64,000 nucleotides of DNA. Origin: Mogibacterium sp. Lineage in GTDB: Bacteria; Bacillota; Clostridia; Peptostreptococcales; Anaerovoracaceae. The DNA is taken from NCBI GenBank assembly GCA_017433975.1, contig JAFRGD010000017.1:1-64000 (forward strand), given 5' to 3'. Position 1 is the first letter of the stretch, and each line of letters begins with the position of its first letter. This document shows positions 23,894 to 33,638 of the stretch, piece by piece. A program made the position numbers and the translations under genes. Below the pieces are notes generated by a model. The model was not told the origin of the DNA. It did not search any database and worked only from the letters and a program-made list of their open reading frames with translations.

Positions 23894-25645
23894 ATGAAAC
23901 ATCTGATGTCAGGAAACGAAGCCATCGCCCGCGGCATTTACGAGGCGGGCATCAAGGTGGCGTCTGCGTACCCGGGCACCCCGAGTACGGAGATTCTGGA
24001 GAACGCTGTCAAGTACAAGGACAGCGTTTACTGCGAATGGGCGCCGAACGAAAAAGTCGCGCTCGAGGTCGCCTACGGCGCCTGCATCGGCGGATCCCGG
24101 TCCATCTGCACGATGAAGCTCGTCGGGCTGAACGTCGCGGCGGACCCGATGTTTACCGCCGCTTACAACGGCGTCCGCGGGGCCTTCGTCATCGTCAGCG
24201 CGGACGACCCGGGCCACCATTCTTCGCAGAATGAGCAGGACAACCGGAACTACGCGCGGCACGCCAAGATTCCGTGCATCGAGCCGGCCGACAGCCAGGA
24301 GTGCAAGGACTTCGTCAAGGCGGCCTGCGAGATCTCGGAGCAGTTCGACACGCCGGTGCTCTTCCGCACCACGACGCGCGTCAACCACTCGATGAGCCTT
24401 GTGGAATTCGGTGAGCGCGTGGAAATCCAGGCGCCGCCGTACGTCAAGGACGCGCAAAAATTCGTCTGCGTTCCGGCCTTCGTCGAGGGCAAGCACAACA
24501 AGGTTGTCCAGCGGATGAAGGACCTCGCCGAGTACGGTGCAACCTCGCCGCTGAACTCCGTCGAAATGAACGGCAGCGCGGTCGGCGTCGTCGCGTCAGG
24601 TGCGGCGTACCAGTACGCCAAGGAAGTCTTCCCGGAGGACACGTCGTTCCTCAAACTCGGGCTGACTTATCCGCTGCCTGTCGCTCTCGTCAAGGACTTC
24701 GCGTCCAAGGTCGACAAGTTATACGTTATTGAAGAAGGCGACGGCTTCCTCGAGCTCGAGATCAAGGCCGCCGGCATCGAGTGCGTCGGCAAGGAGCTGA
24801 CCGGCGAAGTCGGCGAGCTCAACCCGCAGCTCGTCGCGGAGCGCGTCCTCGGAACCGTCTTCCCGACCAAGACCGTCCCGGTCAAGCCAGTCGGCAGACC
24901 GCCGGCCCTCTGCCCGGGCTGCCCGCACAGGGGCTTCTTCTACACCGTTTCCGGCAAAAAAGATTACATCATTTCCGGCGATATCGGGTGCTACGGCCTC
25001 GGCTCCACCGCCCCGCTCAGCGCCATCGACGCGGTCGTCTGCATGGGCGGCAGCTTCACCATGGGCATGGGCATGGCCAAGTCCTTCATGATGGAAGGCT
25101 ACACCGATAAGAAGATCTTCGCGATCCTCGGCGACTCCACGTTCTTCCACAACGGCATCACCGGCGCGACCGAGATCGTTTACAATAAGGGCAACGTCAT
25201 CCCGGTCATTCTGGACAACTCCATCACCGCGATGACCGGTCACCAGGAGAACCCGAGCACGGGCTTCACGCTGCAGGGCGACGTCGCGAACGCGGTCAAG
25301 ATCGAAAAGGTCATGGAGGCGCTCGGCTATCAGAACATCATCATCGTCGACCCGAACGACCTCAAGGCCATGAAGAAAGCGGTCGAGGACGCGGCGGCTT
25401 CCGAGGTGCCGGCCTGCATCATCACGCGGCGGCCGTGCGTGCTCCTCAAGCGGCTGAACCTCAAGTTCGGCAAGTGCGTCGTCGATGTGGACAAGTGCAT
25501 CAGCTGCAAGAAGTGCCTCAAGGTCGGCTGCCCGGCGGTGGCCATCCGCGACGGCAAGTCCTGGATCGACAGGAACCAGTGCGTCGGCTGCACGGTCTGC
25601 GCGCAGGTCTGCCCTGTCGGCGCGATTGAGAAGGAGGGAGAATAA
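23894..25645 (+). CDS. iorA: indolepyruvate:ferredoxin oxidoreductase, alpha subunit
   Basis: 583 aa from ATG 23894 (GAAAGGG upstream). The N-terminal pyruvate:ferredoxin-type domain has 'LMSGNEAIARGIYEAGIKVA' and 'YPGTPSTEI'. A TPP domain has 'CPGCPHRGFFY' and 'GDIGCYG', then 'ILGDSTFFHNGI'. Two C-terminal 4Fe-4S clusters follow (C535/538/541/546 and C563/566/569/573). The enzyme oxidises aryl-2-oxoacids from Trp, Phe and Tyr to aryl-acetyl-CoA, reducing ferredoxin. It is translationally coupled to iorB (TAATG). Confidence 0.95.
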   Translation: MKHLMSGNEAIARGIYEAGIKVASAYPGTPSTEILENAVKYKDSVYCEWAPNEKVALEVAYGACIGGSRSICTMKLVGLNVAADPMFTAAYNGVRGAFVIVSADDPGHHSSQNEQDNRNYARHAKIPCIEPADSQECKDFVKAACEISEQFDTPVLFRTTTRVNHSMSLVEFGERVEIQAPPYVKDAQKFVCVPAFVEGKHNKVVQRMKDLAEYGATSPLNSVEMNGSAVGVVASGAAYQYAKEVFPEDTSFLKLGLTYPLPVALVKDFASKVDKLYVIEEGDGFLELEIKAAGIECVGKELTGEVGELNPQLVAERVLGTVFPTKTVPVKPVGRPPALCPGCPHRGFFYTVSGKKDYIISGDIGCYGLGSTAPLSAIDAVVCMGGSFTMGMGMAKSFMMEGYTDKKIFAILGDSTFFHNGITGATEIVYNKGNVIPVILDNSITAMTGHQENPSTGFTLQGDVANAVKIEKVMEALGYQNIIIVDPNDLKAMKKAVEDAAASEVPACIITRRPCVLLKRLNLKFGKCVVDVDKCISCKKCLKVGCPAVAIRDGKSWIDRNQCVGCTVCAQVCPVGAIEKEGE

Positions 25646-26235
25646 TGAGCAAAGTAACGAGCATACTCCTGAGCGGCGTCGGCGGCCAGGGCGCGGTTCT
25701 CATCAGTAAAATTCTGACCAACGGATTTGTGGGCGCCGGATACGACGTCAAGCAGTCCGAAAACCACGGCATGTCCCAGCGCGGCGGCTGCGTCACGACG
25801 CAGGTCCGCTTCGGGGACAAGGTCTACGGGCCGCTGTTCGGCAAGGGCCAGGCGGATATCATGATTGCGCTCGAGCGCATGGAAGCGGTTCGGTGCGCCG
25901 ACATGCTGAAGCCGGATGCGGTCGTCATCGTCAATGACTACCGGCAGGATTCCAGCCTGACGGCCTCCGGCCTCGCGGAGTACCCGGAGGGGTGCGTAGA
26001 GGCGATGCAGGAGAACTTCAACACCGTCGTCCTCAATGCAGAGGAGATCGCGACCAGCCTCGGAAACATCCGCTGTGCGAACGTCGTACTGCTCGGCGCG
26101 GCCTGCGCGGCTTGCAAAGAGCTGAATCAGAGCGGCATTGACTGGGAGAGCGTCATCGCGGCGACGGTCCCGCCAAAGCACAAAGAGTTGAACATTCAGG
26201 CGTTTCGGGCGGGCATGGCAGCGGCAGCGCAGTAA
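25645..26235 (+). CDS. iorB: indolepyruvate:ferredoxin oxidoreductase, beta subunit
   Basis: 196 aa. 'LLSGVGGQGAVLISKILTNGFV' and 'SENHGMSQRGGCVTTQVRFG' define the IorB gamma-type domain. The start ATG overlaps the iorA stop by one base. It completes the aromatic amino-acid fermentation enzyme. A TetR gene begins 26 bp downstream and an AEC transporter after it, possibly for regulation and for substrate or product transport. Confidence 0.94.
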   Translation: MSKVTSILLSGVGGQGAVLISKILTNGFVGAGYDVKQSENHGMSQRGGCVTTQVRFGDKVYGPLFGKGQADIMIALERMEAVRCADMLKPDAVVIVNDYRQDSSLTASGLAEYPEGCVEAMQENFNTVVLNAEEIATSLGNIRCANVVLLGAACAACKELNQSGIDWESVIAATVPPKHKELNIQAFRAGMAAAAQ

Positions 26236-26260
26236 TACAGACTGCAGGAGTACAGACACC

Positions 26261-26866
26261 ATGGCGGACAAAGGCAACAAGCGCAGGCAGCAGGCGGAGC
26301 AGACCCGCTCCCGCATTCAGATGGCGGCGCTGGACCTCTTTGACAAACACGGCTTTGACAACGTTTCGATCGACGAGATCGCCCGCGCGGCGGGGTGCTC
26401 GGTGGGGAACATCTACCATTACTTCTCCAACAAGGAAGCGATCACGCTGCACATGACGGACTTCGTGGACGAGAAGTTCGCCGCGCTCGCGGAGCGGTAC
26501 CGGAGCGGCGCCGGCGCGGCGATGACGGCCCGCGAGGCCCTGATCGACTACTGCGTCGAAGTTCTCGCGATCAACGCCGGGGAGGAGCTCCTCTACCAGT
26601 GCTTCATCCACAGCATCCGGCACCCGGAGGCGGGGGTCTTGCGGATCGACTACAACCGGCCGTTCTTTGCGGTGTTCCGCGAACGGATCGAAGCGTTTCT
26701 CGCGGAGGAACGGCTCACGGCCCCGGCGGAGGAGGTCCTGCACGACTTCGTGGTGATGATCCGCGGCGTCATGATCGAGTGGCGGATCGAGGAGGGCGGC
26801 TTCGACCTCACGGCAAAGGGCCGCCGCATGGCGACGCTATTGACAGACGGATACCGGGCGCGTTAG
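26261..26866 (+). CDS. TetR/AcrR-family regulator
   Basis: 201 aa. A basic, Gln-rich start precedes the HTH: 'FDNVSIDEIARAAGCSVGNIYHYFSNKEAI' (about 29-58), where 'GNIYHYFSNKE' is the classic TetR signature. The C-terminal ligand domain is about 80-200. The gene follows iorB by 26 bp, so it is likely in the ior transcript and may autoregulate it. The terminator overlaps its stop codon. Confidence 0.92.
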   Translation: MADKGNKRRQQAEQTRSRIQMAALDLFDKHGFDNVSIDEIARAAGCSVGNIYHYFSNKEAITLHMTDFVDEKFAALAERYRSGAGAAMTAREALIDYCVEVLAINAGEELLYQCFIHSIRHPEAGVLRIDYNRPFFAVFRERIEAFLAEERLTAPAEEVLHDFVVMIRGVMIEWRIEEGGFDLTAKGRRMATLLTDGYRAR

Positions 26867-26880
26867 GCGCCCGGTTTTTT
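26854..26880 (+). terminator. terminator of the iorAB-TetR operon
   Basis: CCGGGCGC and GCGCCCGG form the stem with the stop codon TAG in the loop, followed by TTTTTT. Confidence 0.85.
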
Positions 26881-26910
26881 TCGTGCTTGTAGTATCTTCG
26901 GCCGCACCTG

Positions 26911-26919
26911 TGATATAAT
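26911..26919 (+). promoter_or_regulatory. extended -10 promoter of the AEC transporter
   Basis: TGA-TATAAT, 45 bp before ATG 26964. No good -35 element is present. Confidence 0.55.
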
Positions 26920-26963
26920 GAAAAAACCACAAAGGGTGATGAAGCGTATCGATTGGAGAAGAA

Positions 26964-27974
26964 ATGTCGGACCTGTTGGGTGTTTTTTTATACGCGTACC
27001 GGGCGATCGCGCCGCTGCTCCTGCTGATGGCGTTCGGGTACGTTGTGGTGAACAAACTCGGCTGGGACAGGGCGTTCTTTGTAAAGTTGAACCGCTTCTG
27101 TTTTCATTTTTTGCTGCCGATCCAGATGTTCTACAACGTGTACGGGATCAGTAACCTTTCGGCGCTGAACTGGCGGCTGGTCGGCTTCATCATCTGCAGC
27201 ATATTCGTGACGGTACTGATCGGTGTGACGGCCGCGCGGCTGGTCACGGACGACCCGGGGCAGCGGGCGGCGGTCGCACAGGCGTCGTTCCGCTCGAACC
27301 AGGTCATCATGGGGATCCCGCTGGCGGAGGCGCTCGGCGGGGCGGCAGCCATGGGTTTCGCGTCGGTCGCGACGTCGATCTGCGTCCCGATCTTCAACAT
27401 CCTGGGCGTGGTGGTCCTCAACCTTTATCTGCAGTTCGGCGGCAAAAAGAACGCTTCCACGATCGTCCGGGGCGTCCTCCGCAACCCGCTGGTCGTCGGC
27501 GTTTCGCTGGGGCTGATCGTGCTGGCCATCCGCGGGCTGATCCCGATCCAGGACGGGGCGCCGGTGTTCACCCTCGCGGGTACGCTGCCGTCCGTCTTTA
27601 AGGTCCTTTCGGACCTCTCGAAGGTCGCGACGCCGTTGATGCTCTTCGTCCTGGGCACGCAGATCCGCTTCGACGAGATTCCGGCGATCCGCAAGCAGCT
27701 CGCCGCGACGGTCTTCATCAAGCTGATCCTGGTGCCGGCCGTTGTGCTTACCGCAGCGATCCTGCTCCGGCATCCGCTCGGGCTCACGTCGACAGAGATG
27801 CCGACGATGGTCGCGATCTTCTGCTCGCCGGTCGCGGTCACGAGCGCGGTCATGGTGCAGGAGATTGGCGGGGACAAGCAGCTCGCCAGCCAGGCGGTCG
27901 CCTGGAGCACGGCCCTATCGCTTCTGACGATCTTCGTCGCCGTCGTGATCTTCCGCTCGGTCGGCCTCCTGTAA
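26964..27974 (+). CDS. AEC-family (auxin efflux carrier-like) transporter
   Basis: 336 aa with about ten hydrophobic helices in two five-helix halves. 'FRSNQVIMGIPLAEALGG' near residue 110 is the conserved N-x-x-x-x-G-x-P unwound segment of AEC carriers. 'SPVAVTSAVMVQEIGGD' lies in the second half. Members export or import small carboxylates such as malate. It lies after iorAB-TetR with its own promoter, and transport of aromatic acids is a reasonable guess. Confidence 0.88.
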   Translation: MSDLLGVFLYAYRAIAPLLLLMAFGYVVVNKLGWDRAFFVKLNRFCFHFLLPIQMFYNVYGISNLSALNWRLVGFIICSIFVTVLIGVTAARLVTDDPGQRAAVAQASFRSNQVIMGIPLAEALGGAAAMGFASVATSICVPIFNILGVVVLNLYLQFGGKKNASTIVRGVLRNPLVVGVSLGLIVLAIRGLIPIQDGAPVFTLAGTLPSVFKVLSDLSKVATPLMLFVLGTQIRFDEIPAIRKQLAATVFIKLILVPAVVLTAAILLRHPLGLTSTEMPTMVAIFCSPVAVTSAVMVQEIGGDKQLASQAVAWSTALSLLTIFVAVVIFRSVGLL

Positions 27975-28028
27975 GAGGCAGCTGGGGCGCGGCGGATCTT
28001 GCCATTTGGGTATGGGATAGTAGTTGAA

Positions 28029-28880
28029 ATGAGTACCGGAAAAGCGAAAGCTCTATTAATCGCTGTTTTTATCGCCAGGGGGACGTCGTTCCTCTTTTCG
28101 AAGACCCTGCTTCAGACCATGGCTCCGATGAGCATCCTGGCGGTCCGGTTCATCCTGTCGTTTCTGATCCTTGCGGTCGTGTTTTTCGGCAAAATGAAGA
28201 AGTGCTCCCGGGCCGATCTGCGCGGCGGACTGATCCTGGGCGTGTTATATACTATCTGCATGGTGTTCGAGATGTACGGGCTGCGGCTGGTCGACACCGG
28301 CGTCAGCGCGCTGATCGAGAACATGGCCATCGTCCTCGTCCCGATTTACGTCGCGGTGCTGACGCGGACCCTTCCGAAGCGGAAGACGATGCTCTGCGCG
28401 GCGCTCGCGGTCACGGGCGTCGGGTTCCTGTCGATCGCGCAGAGCAGTGTCCAGGGCGGCGGGCTGGGAATCCTGCTGGTGTCGCTCGCCGCGATGACGT
28501 ATGCGGCGTGCATCCTCGCGACGGAGCGCGTCAGCCGGGACGGCGACCCGATTACGATTGGAATTCTTCAGCTCGGGACCATGGGGCTCCTCAGCCTTAT
28601 CGCTTCCCTGATCGGCGGGACGTTCGCTCTGCCGCAGACCGGGCAGCAGTGGGCGCTGCTCCTGCTCCTCGTGCTGGTGTGCAGCTGCTTCGGCTTCGCC
28701 TTCCAGCCGGTCGGGCAGAAATACGTGCCGGCGGAGACGGCGGCCGTGTTCACCGTCGTCAATCCGCTGACGGCGAGCGTCATGGGGGTCACGATCGCCG
28801 GCGAAACGCTCAGCGGGTCCAAGCTCATCGGTTATTTATTGATCTTAACAGCGTTGTTTCTTTATAATTTCAAGCCATAA
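28029..28880 (+). CDS. EamA/DMT-superfamily permease
   Basis: 283 aa from ATG 28029; the frame opens at 27999 but without a better ribosome site. It has ten hydrophobic segments in two EamA repeats (about 8-130 and 145-280). 'RFILSFLILAVVF' and 'ERVSRDGDPITIGILQLGTMG' are typical of the repeats. The usual cargo of this superfamily is amino acids or metabolites; none can be named here. The ribosome site is weak, so the start could differ by some codons. Confidence 0.85.
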   Translation: MSTGKAKALLIAVFIARGTSFLFSKTLLQTMAPMSILAVRFILSFLILAVVFFGKMKKCSRADLRGGLILGVLYTICMVFEMYGLRLVDTGVSALIENMAIVLVPIYVAVLTRTLPKRKTMLCAALAVTGVGFLSIAQSSVQGGGLGILLVSLAAMTYAACILATERVSRDGDPITIGILQLGTMGLLSLIASLIGGTFALPQTGQQWALLLLLVLVCSCFGFAFQPVGQKYVPAETAAVFTVVNPLTASVMGVTIAGETLSGSKLIGYLLILTALFLYNFKP

Positions 28881-28891
28881 TCGAATATATC

Positions 28892-28900
28892 TGATATAAT
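28892..28900 (+). promoter_or_regulatory. extended -10 promoter of the glycogen operon
   Basis: TGA-TATAAT 37 bp upstream of glgA. Confidence 0.6.
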
Positions 28901-28936
28901 AGAATAAGGACGAAAAATACGCTTGGGAGGGCCAAA

Positions 28937-30385
28937 ATGGATAGCAGAAAGATCAAGATACTATACGCGTCGCCGGAAGTCGTTCCGTTCGGGTCGACCG
29001 GCGGGCTCGGCGAGGTGGCGGGGTCGCTGCCGGAGGCGCTGAACGTCCTGACGGCGGAGGAGTCCGCGTCGGGCAATACCTATGACTGCAGGGTCATCGC
29101 CCCGTTGTACAAAATTACAAAGGATAAATATCTCGACCGGCTGACGTTCCTCGGGGAGACGTCGGTGACGCTCGGGTGGCGGAATCAATACGTCGGCGTC
29201 TTTTCGTATGTAGATAAGCACACGACGTATTATTTTATCGATAACGAATACTATTTCTATCGCGACGGGCTGTACGGGTTCTTCGACGACGGCGAGCGGT
29301 ACGCGTTCTTCTCCAAGAGCATCTTTGTGGCGCTGCCGCTGATGGACTTCGCGCCGGACATCATCAACGCGAACGACTGGCAGACCGCGCTCGTTCCGGT
29401 GTACCAGACCTCGGTTTACAGGCGTCAGTTCATGAAGACGGTCTTTACGATCCACAACGTCCGGTACCAGGGGCAGTTCGGCCAGGGCATTTACGACTCG
29501 GTCGTCGACATCCCATGGGAGAGCCGCCACCTGCTCGCGTACGGGAACGACGTCAATTTCATGAAGGGCGGCATCGAGTGCGCGAACGCGTTCTCGACGG
29601 TGAGCCCGACTTATGCAGAGGAGCTCAAGAACCCGGCCTTCGCCTTCGGCATGGAGGGAATCGTCCGGCGGAACGCGCACAAACTGTGCGGCATCCTGAA
29701 CGGGATCAACATGACTTTATATGACCCGGAGACGGACCCGGCGATCGCGGGGCACTTCTCGGCGGGAAATATCCGCGGGAAGGGCGTCTGCAAGCGCGCG
29801 CTCCAGCGCGAGGTCGGTCTGCCGGAGTCCAAGGCGCCGCTCATCATCGTGATCACGCGGCTCGCGTACGGGAAAGGCATGGACATCGTGACGCCGGTGA
29901 TCGACCAGCTGCTCTATGAGAACGACATGCAGTTCGTGGTCCTCGGAACGGGCGAGTACGAATACGAAGAGTTCTTCCGCGGCCTCGAGGCGCGCCACCC
30001 GGACAAGGTTCGCGCGCTGATCCGCTTCGACAGCGCGCTTTCACACCGCATGTACGCGGCGGCCGACATGATCCTCGTCCCGTCTTATACGGAGCCGTGC
30101 GGGCTGACGCAGATGATCGGATGCCGCTACGGTACCGTGCCGGTCGTCCGCGAGACGGGCGGCCTCAAGGACTCGATCCAGGACTGCACGCTCGGCGAGG
30201 GGAACGGCTTCGTGTTCCGCGACTATACGCCGGAGAGCCTCAAGCAGGCCGTGGAGAGAGCACTTGCGCTGTACAGAGACCGCCGCAACTGGAACAAGCT
30301 CGTCAAGTACGACCTCGGCGTCGACTTCAGCTGGGCGCGGTCCGCGCACGAATACGCCAGACTGTACGACAGCCTGATGGATTGA
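28937..30385 (+). CDS. glgA: glycogen (starch) synthase, ADP-glucose type
   Basis: 482 aa GT5 enzyme, with GGGAGGGCC upstream. N-terminal 'ASPEVVPFGSTGGLGEVAG' is the donor loop. The lysine of the canonical K-T-G-G-L motif is replaced by Ser20, a variation seen among Firmicutes enzymes. 'INANDWQTALVPVYQT' and the C-terminal 'PSYTEPCGLTQMIGCRYGTVPVVRETGGLKDSI' (GT5 E-x-C-G-L) are intact. It elongates alpha-1,4-glucan from ADP-glucose in the cytoplasm. It is first in the operon glgA-B-C-D-GH13. Confidence 0.95.
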   Translation: MDSRKIKILYASPEVVPFGSTGGLGEVAGSLPEALNVLTAEESASGNTYDCRVIAPLYKITKDKYLDRLTFLGETSVTLGWRNQYVGVFSYVDKHTTYYFIDNEYYFYRDGLYGFFDDGERYAFFSKSIFVALPLMDFAPDIINANDWQTALVPVYQTSVYRRQFMKTVFTIHNVRYQGQFGQGIYDSVVDIPWESRHLLAYGNDVNFMKGGIECANAFSTVSPTYAEELKNPAFAFGMEGIVRRNAHKLCGILNGINMTLYDPETDPAIAGHFSAGNIRGKGVCKRALQREVGLPESKAPLIIVITRLAYGKGMDIVTPVIDQLLYENDMQFVVLGTGEYEYEEFFRGLEARHPDKVRALIRFDSALSHRMYAAADMILVPSYTEPCGLTQMIGCRYGTVPVVRETGGLKDSIQDCTLGEGNGFVFRDYTPESLKQAVERALALYRDRRNWNKLVKYDLGVDFSWARSAHEYARLYDSLMD

Positions 30386-30487
30386 CGCCGGCGGAACGCC
30401 GCGCGGGCGGATACCAGCCATTGAATTAGCAGGCGGTTTCGGGTAAAATCGGAGTAGGGCCGATGCGGCCCCTGACATGGTTTTGAC

Positions 30488-32437
30488 ATGACGACACAAG
30501 ACATTTCACAACACAAATATCTGTTCCACAAGGGTACGAATTACCGGAGCTACGAATTCCTCGGCGCGCACCGGGTCAAGGCGGACACCTACGCTTTTCG
30601 CGTGTGGGCGCCGCGGGCGGCCGGCATTTCGCTCGTTGGTAACTTCAACGGCTGGGACGCTTCCAGGCTGCCGTTCCGGCGCCTGCCGGACGACGACTCG
30701 ATCTGGGAGATCACGGTCGGTCCGGCGGAGGAGGACGGCGGCATCCGGCTCTACGAAGGCGAGTATTATAAATTCGCGGTGAGGGACGACCGCGGCAACG
30801 TGGTCTATAAAGCGGACCCGTACGCCTTCATGAGCGAGGCGACCCCGTTCGAAGAGGGCGGCCAGCGCGCGTCGTGCCTCTGGGACATCAGCCGCGGGTA
30901 CGACTGGGGCGACGGGGACTACCTCGCGCAGCGCCGCAGCCGCAACCCGTACATCAGCCCGATGAACATCTACGAGGTGCACATCGGTTCCTGGCGGCGC
31001 CGGGAGGACGGCTCCCGCTATAGTTATCGCGAGCTCGCCGACCTGCTGATCCCTTACGTGGTCGACATGGGCTACACGCACATCGAGCTGCTGCCGGTGA
31101 TGGAGCACCCGTACGAGGGCTCCTGGGGCTACCAGGTGACCGGTTACTACAGCGTGATGTCCAAATACGGCACGCCGGACGACTTCCGGTATCTGATCGA
31201 CACGGCCCACCGCGCCGGGATCGGCGTGATCCTGGACTGGGTGCCGGCGCACTTCCCGCGCGACGGCCACGGGCTCATCGAGTTTGACGGATATCCGCTT
31301 TACGAATACGACGACATTCTGAAACGCGAGCACAAAGGCTGGGGCACGCTGGCGTTCGACTACGGACGGCCGGAGGTGGTCAGTTTTCTCGTGTCCAACG
31401 CGTTTTATTATTGCGACTGCTTCCACGCGGACGGCCTCCGCGTCGACGCGGTCTCCGCGATGCTCTACCTCAACTACGGCCGGTCGGACGGCGAGTGGTA
31501 CCCGAACGAGGATGGCGGCACGGAGAACAAAGAAGCGATCCGCTTCCTCCAGACGCTCAACCAGAGCGTGCTGTCGGAGTGCCCGGGCGTCCTGATGATC
31601 GCGGAGGAGGCGACAGCCTTCCCGTGCGTGACCAAGCCGCCGCAGACGGGCGGCCTCGGGTTCAACTTCAAGTGGAACATGGGCTGGATGAACGACACGC
31701 TCGATTACTTCGCGACCGACCCGCTGTTCCGCAAGGGCGTCCACAACAAGCTTACGTTCTCCCTCACATACGCGTTCAGCGAGAACTTCATCCTTCCGAT
31801 CTCGCACGACGAAGTCGTCCACGGCAAGCATTCGCTGCTCGACAAGATGCCGGGATCGTACGAGGACAAGTTCTCGGGCTTCCGCGCGTTCATGGTCTAC
31901 ATGATGACGCACCCGGGCAAGAAACTGAACTTCATGGGCAGCGAGTTCGCCCAGTTCATCGAATGGAACGAGAACCAGGGGCTCGACTGGGTTCTCATGC
32001 TTTATCCAAAGCACAAGATGATCCACGACTATGTCCGGGCGCTCAACCACCTCTACCGCGAGACGCCGGCGTTCTGGTGCCAGGACGATTCTTTCGAGAA
32101 CTTCCGCTGGATCGACCCGGACAACAGCTCGGACAACGTGTACACGTACCTCCGCGTGCAGACGCACGAGAACGGCAAGAAGATCGCGGACAAGAAGCAG
32201 CCGACGTATCTGATCATTCTCAACCTGTCCGGCAACGATTATAAATCTTTTGGGATCGGTGTTCCCTGCGGCAAGGCCTACAAATGCCTCGTCCACAGTG
32301 AAGATAAATTGTATGGTGGATCGGTCGACGCGGCCGGCCTGGTCTGCCCGGTGCACAAGGGCGCCCTCAACGGGTACCCTGACCGCATCGAGGTCGACCT
32401 GCCAAAGCTTTCCGGCATGATCCTCAGGAGAATTTAA
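30488..32437 (+). CDS. glgB: 1,4-alpha-glucan branching enzyme
   Basis: 649 aa. The N-terminal CBM48 (about 15-120) has '[20 protein letters not shown]'. The GH13 catalytic barrel has '[26 protein letters not shown]'. Catalytic residues by position are D320 (GLRVDAV), E373 (MIAEE) and D441 (ISHDEVVHG). It introduces alpha-1,6 branches into glycogen. It is separated from glgA by 102 bp and from glgC by 11 bp. Confidence 0.95.
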   Translation: MTTQDISQHKYLFHKGTNYRSYEFLGAHRVKADTYAFRVWAPRAAGISLVGNFNGWDASRLPFRRLPDDDSIWEITVGPAEEDGGIRLYEGEYYKFAVRDDRGNVVYKADPYAFMSEATPFEEGGQRASCLWDISRGYDWGDGDYLAQRRSRNPYISPMNIYEVHIGSWRRREDGSRYSYRELADLLIPYVVDMGYTHIELLPVMEHPYEGSWGYQVTGYYSVMSKYGTPDDFRYLIDTAHRAGIGVILDWVPAHFPRDGHGLIEFDGYPLYEYDDILKREHKGWGTLAFDYGRPEVVSFLVSNAFYYCDCFHADGLRVDAVSAMLYLNYGRSDGEWYPNEDGGTENKEAIRFLQTLNQSVLSECPGVLMIAEEATAFPCVTKPPQTGGLGFNFKWNMGWMNDTLDYFATDPLFRKGVHNKLTFSLTYAFSENFILPISHDEVVHGKHSLLDKMPGSYEDKFSGFRAFMVYMMTHPGKKLNFMGSEFAQFIEWNENQGLDWVLMLYPKHKMIHDYVRALNHLYRETPAFWCQDDSFENFRWIDPDNSSDNVYTYLRVQTHENGKKIADKKQPTYLIILNLSGNDYKSFGIGVPCGKAYKCLVHSEDKLYGGSVDAAGLVCPVHKGALNGYPDRIEVDLPKLSGMILRRI

Positions 32438-32448
32438 GGAGTATTGAC

Positions 32449-33621
32449 ATGAGTAGCAAAAAGAAATGTATCGCGATGCTTCTTGCCGGCGGTCAGGGCA
32501 GCAGACTCTCCCCGCTGACCAAAAAGGTCGCAAAGCCGGCGGTTCAGTTCGGATCGCGCTACCGCATCATCGACTTCTCCCTTTCGAACTGCGTCAACTC
32601 CAACATCGACACGGTTGGCGTCCTGACGCAGTATCAGCCGCTCGAGCTGAACGATTATCTCGGAACGGGGGAACCGTGGGGGCTCAACCTCCGCTTCGGC
32701 GGACTGCACGTCCTGCCGCCGTATCAGGCCGAAACCGGTGCGGACTGGTTCAAAGGCACCGCGAACGCGATTTACCAGAACCTCGCGTTCATTGAACGCT
32801 ATGATCCGGAGCACGTCCTGATCCTGTCCGGCGACCATATTTATAAGATGGATTACTCGATCATGCTTGACGAGCACATCGCGAACGACGCGGACCTGAC
32901 GGTCGCGGTCATCGACGTCGACATCTCGGAGGCGTCCCGCTTCGGTATCATGAACACGGACGACAAGGGCCGCATCCTCGAATTCGAAGAGAAGCCGGCG
33001 CACCCAAAGAGCACCACGGCCTCGATGGGCGTCTACATTTTCAAGACTTCCGCGCTCAAGGAGTACCTCATCCGCGACGAGGCGGACCCGGAGTCAAAAA
33101 ACGACTTCGGCAAGAACATCATCCCGGCCATGCTCGCGGACAACCGGAGGGTCTTCGCATACCTGTTCGCAGGCTACTGGCGCGACGTCGGGACGATCGG
33201 CTCGTACTGGCAGACCAACATGGACATCACCGGCGACAACCCGGAGTTCGTGCTGAACGATCCGAGCTGGAGAATCTACTACCGGCACATCCACAACCGT
33301 CCAACGTACTTCGGTACGACCGGCAAGGTGCACCGCTCCATCTGCGGCGCGAGCAACTCGATTTACGGCACGGTCGAAGACTCGATCGTCAACGACAACG
33401 TCCTCATCGAGGAAGGCGCGGTCGTCAAGGACAGCATCATCCTTTCCGACTGCATCATCCGCAAGGGCGCAAAGATTCAGTACGCGATCCTCGACGCCAA
33501 GGTCGAGATTCCTGCGGGCTGCAAGATCGGCGGGGACAAGGATAAGTACGAGATCACCGTCATCTCCAACGAAGATAAACTAAGCGCCGGCCAGACCGTC
33601 AAGGCCGCCGCCAAGAAGTAG
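32449..33621 (+). CDS. glgC: glucose-1-phosphate adenylyltransferase, catalytic subunit
   Basis: 390 aa. '[21 protein letters not shown]' holds the full G-G-x-G-x-R-L pyrophosphorylase signature. '[10 protein letters not shown]' and '[12 protein letters not shown]' follow. The C-terminal left-handed beta-helix begins near residue 290. It makes ADP-glucose for GlgA, and its activity is expected to be modulated by GlgD, 18 bp downstream. Confidence 0.95.
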   Translation: MSSKKKCIAMLLAGGQGSRLSPLTKKVAKPAVQFGSRYRIIDFSLSNCVNSNIDTVGVLTQYQPLELNDYLGTGEPWGLNLRFGGLHVLPPYQAETGADWFKGTANAIYQNLAFIERYDPEHVLILSGDHIYKMDYSIMLDEHIANDADLTVAVIDVDISEASRFGIMNTDDKGRILEFEEKPAHPKSTTASMGVYIFKTSALKEYLIRDEADPESKNDFGKNIIPAMLADNRRVFAYLFAGYWRDVGTIGSYWQTNMDITGDNPEFVLNDPSWRIYYRHIHNRPTYFGTTGKVHRSICGASNSIYGTVEDSIVNDNVLIEEGAVVKDSIILSDCIIRKGAKIQYAILDAKVEIPAGCKIGGDKDKYEITVISNEDKLSAGQTVKAAAKK

Positions 33622-33638
33622 GAAAGGAGGCAGGTATC